Of a stretch of DNA of 64,000 bases, positions 24,055-38,126 are shown one piece after another. This DNA is from Amphimedon queenslandica. Its lineage: Eukaryota; Porifera; Demospongiae; Haplosclerida; Niphatidae. The first letter of the stretch is position 1, and each line of letters begins with the position of its first letter. A program made the position numbers and the translations under genes. A model generated the notes under the pieces. That model was not told the DNA's origin. It saw nothing but the letters and a program-made list of their open reading frames with translations, and made no database searches. The stretch lies in contig NW_003546449.1 of assembly GCF_000090795.2 (NCBI RefSeq), positions 100,274-164,273 of the forward strand, written 5' to 3'.

Positions 24055-26556
24055 ATGTCCCAGCGACTGGTGGAGTATCTGGTCATAGTCGGCCCTGGAG
24101 AGGTCATCTCCACTCCAGAGATACCCTCGCAGAGTAAGCAACATCACTGGAGTCAGCCATTTTGTGCTTGATGAAAAAAGACATGATACTATTCTGTTTC
24201 TTTGTAGATGTGCTGGATGATATGGTTACTAAAGTCGACGTGAAGCCTAGAGTATGCCAGAGATTTCCAACAGAGAACAGAGCAAGTGGATCTCTACCTG
24301 CTGGCATTGAATTGGTAAGAGAGAGCACACCTTTTAAATGACACATCTATCATGTTATATATTTTATTTTCTTTCTTAGTTTTGTCGTTCGCAAGGATGG
24401 TGTCTAACCAGCCACCCTCCTCCTCCCTCCTTCAATAACTTTATCCTCACGAGCGAACTCGGGAGCCATTTTTATTGCTGCTCTCTCAATTTCCATCAGC
24501 CGAGCCTCAAGATGGCTGCCAGACGGAAGCAAAGAGAACAGCAGGAGAGAGGAAGCTCATTAAGGAGAAGTGAGTTGCTAACACGTTAAAATTTTGGCAC
24601 TTGCTTCATGTATGCATGTACATGTACATTAGCCCATGTTCATAATCATTATAATTACATAAATGTATTCGATTACACACAGTGTTAGTGTAGTATGAAG
24701 CATCTGCTGAATTCTATTACAAGTACCTTAACTTTGTCTATTGATTTATGTAATGGGTTTTTGATGTAGCTGCAAAATGATGATCATGCACAAACATAAT
24801 TATACTGTTATGTATCTTTATTCATCTATTGATATCAGCTTGCAACTTCATTGTCTTATTATGAAAGCTATACCCGAAGCATCCTCCTTCTTTCACCATC
24901 TCTCTCTCTCTCTCTCTATTTCATTTTAATGATAATATTTCATTGTTCCATCAGATACTGGTGAATCCTCACAGTTTAGTGACAGGAGACGGAAAGCGTT
25001 CAAAAAGAAAGAAGAAGAGAACGGGCACGACTCCTCAACCATAAGCATGTCCTCCATTACTATTAGCATAGACGAAGAGAATGAGCCTCACTATACTCTT
25101 GGAGGGATAATAGAAGCAGAGGAACTATCAGAACCACTCTCATTATGTCTAGTAGCTAAATATCCAATTTATGACGCATTACAGGTAATAGTGATAATAA
25201 TGTACATGTACATGTATGTGTATAATGTGTAAGTACATGTACTTTCATGTACGTGTACATTATATGCAAATGTACATCTATTTGATTATGCACTTCTTTC
25301 TATCCTCTTTCTCTCTCTCTCAGGTTCTATTAAAAAGTATATACATTCACCATGTGATGGGCGACACACTAGACAAGTTTTCATCTTCACAGCTTCCTGT
25401 CTCTCCTCACTCTACTACAATGGAGGAGCTAATATCCGAATTACTCATTGACCTTCGGTTCCCTTTGCCAGGGAAACCACTCGTGAAGCGTAGCTTTGGT
25501 CCACTCAAGGAACTAACTTTAGTGCCATTGAATATAATGGAGACAATACCGTATACTTCAGATAATACTTATAGACTGTTGAAAGCTATTGGTAAGGATT
25601 GGAATAAACATATTAGTATTTGTAATTATTGTTTATATATAATTTCCTTTTTTGAATCTTATTGTTTCTCTTCTGCCTCTCTCTTGTTTCCTTTATTCTA
25701 ATTAGGTGTCCATGGCCTGTTACAGTTATTTTCATTGATCTTGGTTGATGGGAAGTTGCTGTTTATTTCTTCTAGTATCACTGCCATCACTTCAGCCATT
25801 ATCAGTGTTGTGTCATTGATGTATCCAATTGGGATTGAGTGAGTATAAATACACTACTCCCTTTTCAATTGTGACTTTTCAACTTTTGTACCACAACCTC
25901 TTTCTTATTCACGGTTTCACCTTCTCTCTCTCCTCTTTTATCTTATATTTTAGTCATTTCTCTTGTCTCCTGATTCCAAGTGGTTTTGTTGAATACCTTC
26001 ACTGCATTACCCCATTCTTAATGGGACTTCATCGCTCATTACTAGTAGAACTGGATGAAGAGGTACATCTAATACAGTAACACTGTAAATTGTTGTATAT
26101 CTCTATAATACATATATATGTACATGTTCATTGTGAGTAATAATTGGTGAATCAGAAGCATCTCATTAAGCTACCAAGCACTCATCATTTTGTAGCATAA
26201 AACCCCATTACATCTATAATGTATACATGTATGTATATGTACATGTATATGCATAGTGTCCATATGTGGGTATACTGGTATGTGTATTCTTGTGCATGTT
26301 GTATGGATTTGTAATCATTTTCACTTTCTTGTTAAGAGTGTGTGTAAACTGTGTCTCCTTTTTTCTCTCAAGCCACTAGATGTCACACTAGTTGATCTTG
26401 ACAGTGGGGAGATTAGGTTTGGCGAAACGGTTGAGCTACCTATTATACCTTCAGATCTGCTCACTCCAGTCAAAACTGCTCTCATTAAAGTAAATATTAT
26501 ATACTTATTTAATTACTGCTGGTATTTTCATTACCAAGCCCCTTCTAGTAATTACT

Positions 26557-26587
<31 letters not shown>

Positions 26588-27186
26588 ATTATAATGTTAG
26601 ATTGTTGATCCTTCATGGGAGCATAAGGATCTATTAATAGCTCCTGTCAATAAGCCGAGAAGCATCTATTATCAGGTACTGTATATCAATTCACCTCACC
26701 CTCTATCTATGTACATGTACAATACATATATGTACACAGTATACTATGTACATTGTGTATCTACAGTATTTGCTGTTGTTATTATTATTATTATTACTTC
26801 CTAATGCATTAGGATAAAGCTGTGCGGTCTGTTTTCATAAACGTGTTCCTGTATCTACTTGGCACTTACCAGCATCATGTGACGGTTGTTAGATTTCATC
26901 CTGAGCCAAAGTTTCATTTTGACAAGGAGAGCTACATTGCCCAGTTCTGTAGTGGGGATGATAGTGATGTCTGGAAGGCATTCATTAATACAGTGAGGGA
27001 GGAGGAGAGAGAGATGTAAGGAGGTGGTGGATTTAATATTTTTATTTTTAGGTAACGGAGACAATTGGTTTTATTAATTTCACTCGAAATATGAGAGTTC
27101 TTCCTTATAGACTTTGTGACTTGTTTGATGATGTAATTATTGTAAAAATGCTGTTCAGTTGTAATTGTTATTCTTTTTCTTTACCA

Positions 27187-27268
<82 letters not shown>

Positions 27269-30200
27269 TTTAGCTTGTGAAGGATTTCATGTCTCAGACT
27301 TCTCCTATCTCAATATCTTCTCTCTTCAGTCAGTCGGCCATTAGTGACCTCACAGACAAACTGACCAAACTGGTAATACGCAAAAACACACACGCCCACG
27401 CACTTAAGTAGTGAAATAAAAACAAGTAAAAATTGAATTTTTAGAAAACTACCCATACCCAATGTACATGTGTACATTACATGGGATGATACTGATGTAT
27501 ATTCATGTAGTACATGATATTTCATCAAAAGACAAAGAGAGAATTTCTATTTTATATGGTTTTATAATACATCTATGTCACATGTTCATATGGTGTGTAG
27601 AAAGTTTGTGATGAAAATTAGTTTTTCATAAATTTTTAAAGTTGCTTAAAAATTGAGCCAAAGACCCTGTACTATAGTACAGGGTCATTGACCAAATTTT
27701 ATTAAAAATGGCGAGGTGAGATTTTTACAGTTTTGTAATTTTTCCTGATACATATACATGTTCTTATGATGTGTAGAAAGTTTTAGCTCATTCCGATCAA
27801 ATTTGGATTTTATATGAATTTTTAAAAATTGCTCCAAAATCGGGCCAAAGACCCTGTACTATAGTACAGGGTCGTTGGCCAAATTTTGTCAGAAATGGCG
27901 AGGTGAGATTTTTACATTTTAATAATTTTTCCTGATACATATACATATTTTTATGATGTGTAGAAAGTTTGAGTTCATTCTGATCAAAATTGGATTTTAT
28001 ATGAATTTTTAAAGTTTCCCAAAACTTAGCCCAAGACCATGTACAAAAACATGCATAGTACAATATACCTGGTATTTCATCAAAATTCCCAGGAGACATT
28101 TCTCCAGTGTGCATATACATGTACGTATATTATTTATGTTTTAATGTACTACATGTACATTGTACATGTACATAAGCTGCCACTCACTCTCATTCTCTCT
28201 CACACACAGTGTCCCCCTACTGTTCAGTTTGGTGGCGTGTTTAAATCAGAGACCAAGTCCCTCCCACTTGAGAATAACATACCAATCAAGAGGTTTCCAT
28301 ATCTTGACGAGGAGAGCATTACCAAGCAGTGCGCTGATCTTGAGTTGAGGTGGAAAGGAGCTGAAGAAGCTAAAATGGAGGATGCAATGAGGTAAGACTT
28401 TAAATGAAACACTACTTGCCAATGACCATGTACATTGTATTAGCATTTTTTGTTAAAAGATTATCGTATAGTTAGGAAAGTTTTTATAACCATTTGTCAT
28501 ATAAAACCGTTACATTTTAAGCCATTATGTGCATGCTTAATGGAACACAGCCACGAAATTTGCCAGAAGTTTACATCTTCAAAATTACCAGCTACATATA
28601 TGTACATGTACATTATTCATCTTTCTTTATTTTTCTCTTCCTTCTCTCTCGGCTAGTAATGTCCCTTTGACTGAGCAGGATTTCATTCCAATGCTCTCAA
28701 CTCACAGGCGAGTCTCTAACTCCCTAATGAGAGACGTTGAGCTACTCCACAAGTTTCTTGATGCTCTCTTCAGCTCTCGGATCCTCGAGGCTCGGAAATA
28801 CTTTCCCTCCGTTACCATGTCCCTTCGTCAGAGAGTGACCACGCCTATTTTTATTCCGGAGCTCGTGAATAAGTTGATGAGGAACGGGGCCTACCTCTCA
28901 CCGGATCAGTTTGAGGTGATGGTCCGTTTGGTTAATTGTGCACTTGTTGATGAGAAGATAGCAATGCAGATACTACCATTGACATCTGTCTTTTATCAGG
29001 TCAGTGGAGACAAAGAGAGAGAAAAAGAGAGAGAGAGACGGAGAGAAGATGGAGAGAAAGAGAGAGAGAAGGAGGGAGAGAGAGAGGGGAAGGAGTGAAG
29101 AAAGAAAGACATAAGATAGTTTAATTGTTGTTTTCTCCTCCTCTTTTTTCTGTTAGGAGATACAACCAGGAGTCAATCAGTATCTGTACTCCTGCATACA
29201 GTCACACAGACTCTGGCAGAGCACGAGGTTTTGGTGTCATTCATTGTACAGTGCAATACAAGCTGAACTGGTCAGGCTCTACGCTGACGTACCTTTCAAG
29301 AAAGAAAAACCAAAGTCTATTGAAGGTAAAGTATCACACTACCTTGCATTACTAGTACTTGTTCATTAATCTTTGCTCTTATTTATTTCTTCTTTATCTC
29401 TCTCTCTCTCTTTCAGAGGAAGATGAAGACCTTGATGTATCTGGTGAGAGAGAAGATGAGTTTGATAATGTAGAGATGTCACTAGGTGAGGTGACCCTTA
29501 GACACCGGCAGAGGGTGAGGAGTGTGTCTCCTTCTCGTGCCCGTAACACAGCAAGGAACGTAGTCATGAGCAAGAGTGCAAGGATGAGGATAAGAGCATG
29601 TACTACTCTACCAGGTGCTTCTGAGGGTGTCCTCCCGCCTGATTCTAAACCAGTTACTTCTTATGAGGCACTCCATCATCTGGCTAAGAGGGTGAGGAGG
29701 GATTGTGAGATTTTGTGTTTATATAAAAAACAAAATTTGGCTCATATAAATGCACATGTATATGTTGTGTTTTATTTTATCTCCTCTCTCTCTCTCTCTC
29801 TCTTTCTCTTTCTTTTTTATTTTATTTTAGTTGTGTGTTTGGCCTTCATTGGATAACAGTGAGAAAGAGAACTTTTCACTACAAGAAGAGAATGCTATAA
29901 GGAATCAAGTTATATTATTCATCAGTCGTCTCATTAACATCAGAACTCCTGTTGATTTTATGGGAGGTGGGCTAGAAGATTGTTCTATTTTTAGCTTTAC
30001 TGCACATTTTAAAATGTTTATTTTATATATTATTTTTCATCAAATGATTTTTGTTTTCAGGTGAGGCTGAGATGAAGCAGTTTTCTGATGATCTGAAGAA
30101 GTTCATTGACAAATTTATGTCAGAGGTAGACACTGACCTTCACTTGACATACAGGAAGCAATCAACCATAATGGACCAAGTGGAGCGTGAGTATAAATTA

Positions 30201-33200
30201 GCTATTATACACTGTTACACATAATTACAATTTTTTATAATTTTTACTTTCTATTAGTACATTTAGTAGTGTAATGTGTTTAAGAATATGCCATTTTATT
30301 TCTCATCCTTTCTTTCCTCTCTCCTTTTCTCTTAGCTCTCATTGAAGTACATTTTAATTCGCTGGAGAGTCTAAGAAGTGCCTTAAAGAAATCATCAACT
30401 GCAAAGGTACAGTATAGGCACTATTCATATTAACAATTCACTGTACATGTATACATATAGACGAGGGTGGCTCCCCTACCCAAGCTGTCAGGGGAGAGGA
30501 TGATAATAGAGGGTATTCGTTCGTTCTTGCTACGTGACGGCAGAGACACCGGAGGACGTCTTGTACCAGCTCACGGTCACGTGTACCTTACTAGCTATCG
30601 CATTGTGTTCCTGGGGTCTCCCTGGGACCCTGAAGGTAAAATCACCCACTCTTTATTCTAATATACTTATAATACATTAATTTGCATGCATGCATTGTAA
30701 ACATACATTACGTTAATACATGCATGGTTCATTATGCATTAAGTACACCTGCATTGCAAGCATATTTTTGTGGCACATTAATTCTAAAGATTCTATACAA
30801 TTACTTGTTACTATTTCTCTCCTACTCTCTCATCAGTTGATCCTAATGTACTAGTAACTAGAAGCATGCCTATATCATCAATATATCGAATGAAGGAGCT
30901 CTCACACATTCCGTCAGGGCTCAGTGAAGGATATGTCACTTTACAAGGACTTCAGCTAAGATCACTAACAGGAGAAGTGAGTTACATGTATCCATATACA
31001 TGTACATATACATGTACATGTACATTATAGTTGCATGTACACTTTTAATGTACATGTATGTCTCCCATTATTAGTTCTGTATTGCCCTAGTTAGTAGCTG
31101 TTAATTTATTTTTTTACTCTAAATGATTTCTCTCTCTCTCGTTTAGTTGATAAGATTAGGTTTTGAAGAGGACTCAAGTCTTGCTGATGTCAAAAAACTC
31201 CTCTCGAAGCTAAACGAGTTACGATACCCTCTATCAATAACCATAGGGGTACACGATCAGAGCAAGTTCCAAGTTGTTCCCGAGAGTGGCCCAGAGCTAA
31301 AGGAGACTCAGAAACAAAGAGGGAGGACAAGAGTCTCCTCACAAGAATTAGAATTAAGCATCACAAAGCAAGGCGTGGCCCCGACACAGATCAAGTTACT
31401 CTCTGATCTGTCCCAGTCCCCTTACTGTATCGAGTATGATAGACTGGGTCTGGGGAGTTTGAATTTTAGTGTGTCTAAGAGCAGGGGGCAGTGGAGATTG
31501 AGTACTATTAATAAATCATTCACTTTGTGTGAAACGTAAGAGAAATAATGTGTATATATTACATGTATATGTAATAACCATTTCATTCCTCTTCCCCCAG
31601 TTATCCAGCTGTTTGGGTTGTTCCTGATAAATTCAGCGATGAGTCCATTACAAGGATACTCCCTCACTTCCAGCAGGGGCGGGTCCCCATAGTAACCTGG
31701 AAACACCCCCGTACCAAAGCAATCCTCCTTCGCTCCGCCTCCTTTAAGAACCCTGTGTCACAGGGGAAGAGCCGGAGAGTCATTCTTACTAAACATGGCA
31801 GCTCTGAGAAGATATCAGACTCTGACCTGTTAGGCATTCAAAGTGCAGATATTGAGTCCTTTATTAATGTCACTGTCAGCTCCTGTCCTAAAGTATTGGA
31901 TAGAGGGGAAGGTACATATGTACATGTACATGTATATAGTGTAACCTCTTTATTAAGGACACCATTGGTACCAACACTACTTGTCATTAATACAGAGCTG
32001 TCCTCAGTTTAGAAATGCTTTTTAAAGACTTTGTATAGGAAATTTCATTTATGAAGTGTTTTTGTATAAAATGGTGTCAATCCTTATTGTAGAGGTTCCA
32101 CAGTACATTATAGTACAATCACTTTATATGCTGTGGCTTTGTGTGTATATATGAACTTGTACTATTATTATTTTATCTTTGAAGGTGAAGATGTTACCTA
32201 CTGGTCCGGCAGTTTCTCACACGACGTCTCTATGCCTCCAACTAGCCTGAGGTTTGATCACGAGTCCGACCCGTCCACCTCTTCTTTACTACTGGCAGCA
32301 TTACCCCCACAGTCACCTCAGTCACCCTCCCCACACTCACCTGTACCACAATCACCTCACTCCCCAGTGCCTAAGAGAAGAATGAGCACCAGTAGTAATA
32401 ACTTTGAGCCGCCCACAGGAGGAGGAGGGGGAGGGAGAGAGGGTCGGTATAGGAACTCACTCTATGCCTCTTTGGATAGTTCTGATCCGTCTCAAATCTT
32501 AGACTGGGAGAGTGGCAGCTTCCGGTATAGTGTTTCATATCACGAAGATGGAGCTGACTCAGGACAGCCTCTTACTCTCTCATCTGTAAGGAATCAATCT
32601 GACGAACCAGTTTCCCTAATGCCACTGACCAGTATACCATCACTGTATCGGGACAGTGTTGAAGAGGAGGAGCTTTACAGAGGAGATAGGGAGGGAGGGA
32701 GTGATGATGTAAGTATACCATTTGACTCACCTGATCTTGGAGGAGGGGATGAGCTAATGGAGACTGATGAGCTCTATCCTCTGCCTTCCTTTAGAGAAGG
32801 ATCAGGTGGGAAGGGCAGCAAGAAACTAAAGAGAAGGAGTGCTCTTGTTAACTTTGCTTCAATACCCACTAACCCACGGGATTGGGTCGTTATGGATGCA
32901 CTCCAGGAAGAGATTAAAGACTGGAAACTATTGGGACTCTATGTAATAGGAGAGAAGAGCTCACTTGTTAATGTACCTACTGATATATATCCCAACTGTA
33001 CACTCCTGCCTGTAGAGGTATGAGAGAGAAAGTGTGTGAGAAATGTGTCAACTACATGTGTATTAGGCTAAAAGATTTGATTTTATAATTTTACTGTATT
33101 TATGTAGTTGTGTATTTTTACAATTACATGTATGTACATGTACCATGAATATTAGATTTTTTGCGGTACATTTAATAGACTTTAGGGCTACCCTTTACAT

Positions 33201-36200
33201 CATTTTGTATTTATTTCTCATTAGATATCAAGTCATGTTGATATTGGTAATAGTTTCACTAAGCTGATGCGTGCCTGCTGCCCCAGTGGCGCCTCTTCCT
33301 CTACCACGCATCAGAGCAAGTTCTATTCACTAGTTGAGGACAGCGACTGGATAAACCAATTGAGTTCATTACTTCAGTTATCTGGAGCTGTTGCTGATCT
33401 TATGGACGCACAGGGTTCTTCTGTACTAGTTGGACTGGAGGATGGTTGGGATGCCACTGCACAAGTTAGTCTCAATAATAATTTTTAAAGTTTTTATGCT
33501 CTTTCTTTTTGCTCTTTCTATCTCTTCTCTGCAGGTTGTATCTCTTGCCCAGTTGCTGATGGATCCTTATTACAGAACCATGAAAGGTTTCTGTGCCCTC
33601 ATTGAGAAGGAATGGCTGGCATTGGGTCACCCATTCACTGACAGGAGCTGTCAGATTCAGAGCTCCAGTGGAGCCATATCTCCTGTATTTCTGCAGTTCC
33701 TTGATTGTGTCCATCAGGTATAATCTCATAGCTACACTATTATACTTGTTACTGTACATGTATGTGTATGCATATCACAAAGTATGACATAAAGTCTACA
33801 TATTATTTTATAAAATTCTGATGCATATTAATGTTTATAAAAGTTTGAGCTGATTCCAACAAATATTTTTAAAGTTATGAGCAATTTTAAAATGGGCCAA
33901 TTTTAAAGAAAAGCATGGACTATAGCCCATGGTTTTTTTCAAAAAATGGCTCCAAAATTACCCCCCCCCCAATTTTTATTAAATTTTCTGATGCATATTG
34001 ATGTCCTTATGCTGTGTAGAAAGTTTGAGCTGATTCCGACTTCATTTTTTCAAGTTACAGCCATTTTAAGAAAACGGCAAAATTCTGTAAAATACCCAAT
34101 GCTATAGCCCATGGTTTTTTTCCAAAAAATGGCTCCAAAACCACCCCAAATTTTTATTACATTTTCTGATGCATATTGATGTCCTTATGCTGTGTAGAAA
34201 GTTTGAGTTGATTTCGACTTCAATTTTTAAAGTTACGGCCATTTTAAGAAATCGTCAAAAATCTGAAAAATATCCAAGGCTATAGTCCATGGTTTTTTCA
34301 AAAAATGGCTAAAAAATGACCCCAAATTTTTATTACATTTTCTGATGCATATTGATGTCCTTATGCTGTGTAGAAAGTTTGAGCTAATTCCGACTTCAAT
34401 TCTTCAAGTTACGGCCATTTTAAGAAAATGGCAAAAATCTGAAAAATACCCAAGGCTATAGCCCATTTAAATTGGGTCATCACATGGTTTTTTCCAAAAA
34501 ATGGCTCCAAAATCACCCCAAATTTTTATTACATTTTCTGATACATATTGATGTCCTTATGCTGTGTAGAAATTTTAAGCTGATTCCGACTTCAATTTTT
34601 CAAGTTATGGTCATTTTAAGAAAACACCAAAATTTTGAAAAATACCCAAGGCTATAGTCCATGGTTTTTTCCAAAAAATGGCTCCAAAATCACCCCTAAT
34701 TTTTATTACATTTTCTGATGCATATTGATGTCCTTATGCTGTGTAGAAAGTTTGAGCTGATTCCGACAAATTTTTTTCGAGTTATGAGCATTTTTTAAAG
34801 CAGAGGCTATGCCACACACATACTCACATGTATATTACATTATTATTTCTGTAATTTATTTATTTATTTAATGGTATATTATAATAGCCCAAAAAAATAG
34901 CCATGTACATTCATAAAATATACATGTACATGTACTTATGTTTTAGCTGGTTGAGATCAAAATTGGATTTTAAAGTTGATGTTAATAGCTAGACAGATTA
35001 TTCCTATTCCTTCCTTCTCTCTCTTTCTGTTTCTATAGATACAAAGGCAATTCCCTCTCTCTTTTGAATTTAATGATTTCTTTCTGAGAACGTTGGCATA
35101 TCACTCCTTTTCCAATCGTTTCCACACATTCACAATGAACTCTGAAAAGGAGAGATGTGCCCAGAACTGGCTGCCATACAGGTAATGTATAATCCACTTC
35201 CTCTCACTTCCTCTTGTTAAAAGTAGCTATGACATTAATTGACATATACATGAAACAAGTGTTCATATTTTTTAAAGTTTTAAAAAAGTTTGCATACATG
35301 TACATGTAGTTCTAAGTTTTGAACTTTAAGCCTTTCTCACGTATTCAATCCTTTCTCTAAATTTATTTCAATGATTGACATTTTCCTTGTTATACAGGCC
35401 CCGCCCATCTACAATGTATGGTGATTCAGGCTCATCAGAGCCGTAATGCCTCATTCTGGGAGTATATTGAACAACTCTGGGGACTCTCAATGATGTTTTA
35501 TAACTTTCACTATCAGCAGCCGAAAGAAGAGGAGGAAACTGTGAGTCACATGACAATTAAGCACTAGTGTTACTATTTATAGAATAGCAATAGAAACAAA
35601 TAGTGTTACTATTTATAGAATAACAGTAGGAACAAATAATTTTACTATTTATAGAATAACAGTAGGAACAAATAATGTTACTATTTATAGAATAACAGTA
35701 GGAACAAATAATGTTACTATTTATAGAATAATAGTAGGAACAAATGATGTTACTATTTATAGAACTGCACATGCACATACATTTACATTGTAGTGCATAT
35801 TCAAAGTCACGTGATGTATAGCTTCTCTTCTTACGTAGGAAATGCTCCGCCCTCATTCCTATCAGGCTAATCTTGATATATGGGTGTTCTACACCGAGGA
35901 CCTCATATCAAGGTTCCCTCCTTATGATATTGAGTTGATATCTGAGGGTCACCTGACGTACAGTGACCTTCATCATGACGTGTTTGCTTGGGACAGCTCT
36001 TTGGTGGAGATTGGGTTACCTATTGACCCACCACCAGAAGTATCTAATGAAATAACAGACCTACTCAAACAATGTACAGGTACATCCAATGATAAATAAC
36101 AAAAATAAGAATAGAATATAAGTAACAGTTTTGTTCTTTATATTTGTGATATATGTAATGCATTTTTATATGACTATCTTTTCTTCCCATTTTAGGTTTA

Positions 36201-37689
36201 GTTTTTTAGTCATTTATTAATTAATTAATTTATTTATTTATGCTTCTTCTTATCATTACATTTTAGGTTTATGGAATACAATTGCTAAAGCCACTGGTTC
36301 GGATTTAGTCACGTGGCATGAGATGTGGAATGGAATTTTAGATCTACATGCCCAAGAGGAAGAAGAGAGAAAGAATAACTTTGAATCACTCCAAAATGCT
36401 GTGGTAAGCAACCTTTAAGTATTTTCCTACTGAATTTATACTGACTTTTATAATTGTTTTATTTTTAGACATCACGTTTCAATGTGGAGGCCTCATATTT
36501 TAACCCCGAAGGAACACTCACTCATATGGAAGGGACTCTGACTCATAACGACAAAGTCAAGAACCAAACAATGCATAAGAGAACCTCACTTGCCGTTTTA
36601 GTTAAAGTTAGTAAAATAGTCTAAGTTTTTTTGATGATGCTCAAGTACATTGTTCGTACATTTTCTTTTATATTTCTTCCTATATCTCTTTCCCTTTCTT
36701 TTCTTGTAGGGTAAACTGTCGATGGAGCTGGAGAAGAAGTACAATGAGCCCCATAGTTTCCAATCCTTTAAAGTTGGCTCTACACAGTACGAGTGCTCAT
36801 ACTGTCACCACATCATCAGAGATAAAGACGGTAATGCACATGCACAATGACCCATACTTTATAAAACATCAGTGATGATTATTATCATTTTCTGATGGCA
36901 CATTAATGCGTAGAGAGAGTGATGTGTGTTACATCTCGATTCTTATTTTTGATTGTACGTGTACGTTCTCTATCTCTCTGCTACAGCATTCAAGTGTAAG
37001 AATTGTTCCGGTACATGTCACAATTACTGCAAGCGACACATGCCCTCGAATTGCGGGACCCTCAGTCTCATTGGCGGAGGGAGACAACAGCTGACCACAC
37101 CTATTCCTGATACACATGTACGTATCATTAATAACAATAATTGTTTTTGAAAATAACATTATTTTATTATATATATTTTTTTAATTTTAGATTCGTGCAA
37201 GATCAAGTACAATAGGCAGCATGAAGGAGAAGATTATCGGTAGACAGAAGGTAGACGGACAGATTGAACTTGAGGGATTCTTGTTTAAAAAAGGAGGCGT
37301 GGTCAAGAACTGGAAAGAAAGATACTTTGTGCTCAACCTTGAGAAGGGAAATGTGAGTGAAGCAATCTGATTGGTCAGTATTATTAGTATACAATAATAG
37401 TTGGCATATTATGAGAGCGATAAGAGAGGAGCTAAACTCTGTGGTACTATAGCACTTGAGGCAATCAGTAAAGTTGAAGAATGTGACCCTATTGTTGGTA
37501 AGTGAATGAGCATTACTCTTGGCTATACCAGTGTACTAATAATTTTTATTCTAAGAATTTATTGTTAACATTATTTGTGTTTTGTGTAGTACCTTCGACT
37601 ATTCTTAAGTCTGGTCAAGTTGGTTATTTTTTTAAGGTAAAGTGCTATTCATTCATTCATTAATTTTACTGCTCCACTCACTTTTGATT

Positions 37690-37745
<56 letters not shown>

Positions 37746-37870
37746 TCTGTTTTATTTTCTAGCTTACCACTAACAGGAGAGTGTTCACATTAATGACTTT
37801 TAGAACTTCAACTAGATCACAGTGGATCAGAAAGTTGACTGACTCTTCGAAAAGATTTTCCAAAAAATAG
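24055..37870 (+). CDS. SBF: SBF1/SBF2-like (MTMR5/MTMR13) DENN-GRAM-myotubularin pseudophosphatase
   Basis: Many-exon gene for a Rab-activating DENN protein; vertebrate SBF1/2 act on Rab28/Rab21 and bind active myotubularins. Visible order: uDENN from [16 protein letters not shown] (24055 on), core DENN exons around 25000-26080, dDENN to about 27060, an SBF-type helical region (28210-30400), GRAM (30467-31200, [18 protein letters not shown]), a myotubularin core (31540-36100), a C1 zinc finger (36770-37080, CSYCHHII and [12 protein letters not shown]) and a C-terminal PH domain (37245-37870, [19 protein letters not shown]). The phosphatase loop reads [14 protein letters not shown] at about 33405-33460; catalytic Cys and Arg are absent as in other SBFs, so it should be catalytically dead. 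A long Ser/Pro-rich insert (32210-32850) interrupts the myotubularin part. Some exon limits and the start codon are approximate. Confidence 0.9.
27187..27264 (+). repeat. (TC)n microsatellite merged with a splice acceptor tract
   Basis: Nearly 80 bp of CT repeats end in TTCCTTTAG, the acceptor of an SBF exon. Shorter TC tracts precede several other SBF acceptors. Confidence 0.9.
27590..28040 (-). repeat. Palindromic tandem-repeat array, family B (SBF intron)
   Basis: Two to three units of ~180 bp. Each carries a perfect 20-bp palindrome with half-site CCCTGTACTA (longer with flanks GA/TC) plus CCTGATACATATACATGTTC and GTGTAGAAAGTTT, the last shared with family A. Confidence 0.82.
33800..34795 (-). 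repeat. Palindromic tandem-repeat array, family A (SBF intron)
   Basis: About 1 kb with six units, each containing GTCCTTATGCTGTGTAGAAA, a GGCTATAGCCCATGG-type segment and CCCCAAATTTTTATTACATT. Reverse orientation, sense strand free of AATAAA hexamers in the core. Frames across it (for example 34472-34657) are spurious. Confidence 0.85.
35571..35765. repeat. 36-bp minisatellite in an SBF intron
   Basis: Starts of TACTATTTATAGAA fall at 35571, 35607, 35643, 35679, 35715 and 35751, exactly 36 bp apart, with the rest of each unit (CAGTAGGAACAAATAAT) well conserved. Because 36 is a multiple of three, the minus strand stays open with a 12-residue repeat, but this is not a supported gene. Confidence 0.92.
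37690..37745. repeat. (ATT)n microsatellite
   Basis: Uninterrupted ATT repeats just before the last SBF exon. Confidence 0.9.
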
Positions 37871-38126
37871 AATAAATATTTTAATCTATAATAGTTGCTA
37901 TTATTATTATTATTCAGTCTCTGTCTTGAAAATGCAGAAGTATTGATCATTATTATTACTATTGATTGTAATTTTTTTGTCCCTGTACTAATTTTGTGTT
38001 TTGTCATCTGATTATATTGACATTGCAGTGCAGTATCACTCAAAATTGATTATTATTATTATTAATTCTTATTATTAGATTTTAAAATCATAACACTGAG
38101 TGAGAAAACAAAAGAAATTGAAGAGT

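Noticed and set aside
33405-33465. Active myotubularin phosphatase site in SBF
   Set aside because: The loop GLEDGWDAT lacks the catalytic Cys and Arg, as in known SBF pseudophosphatases.
34472-34657. Short open frames in the family-A arrays that resemble each other (for example near 16647, 34472 and 44327)
   Set aside because: Their similarity comes from the shared repeat unit, they are broken in other units, and they lie in introns; not genes.
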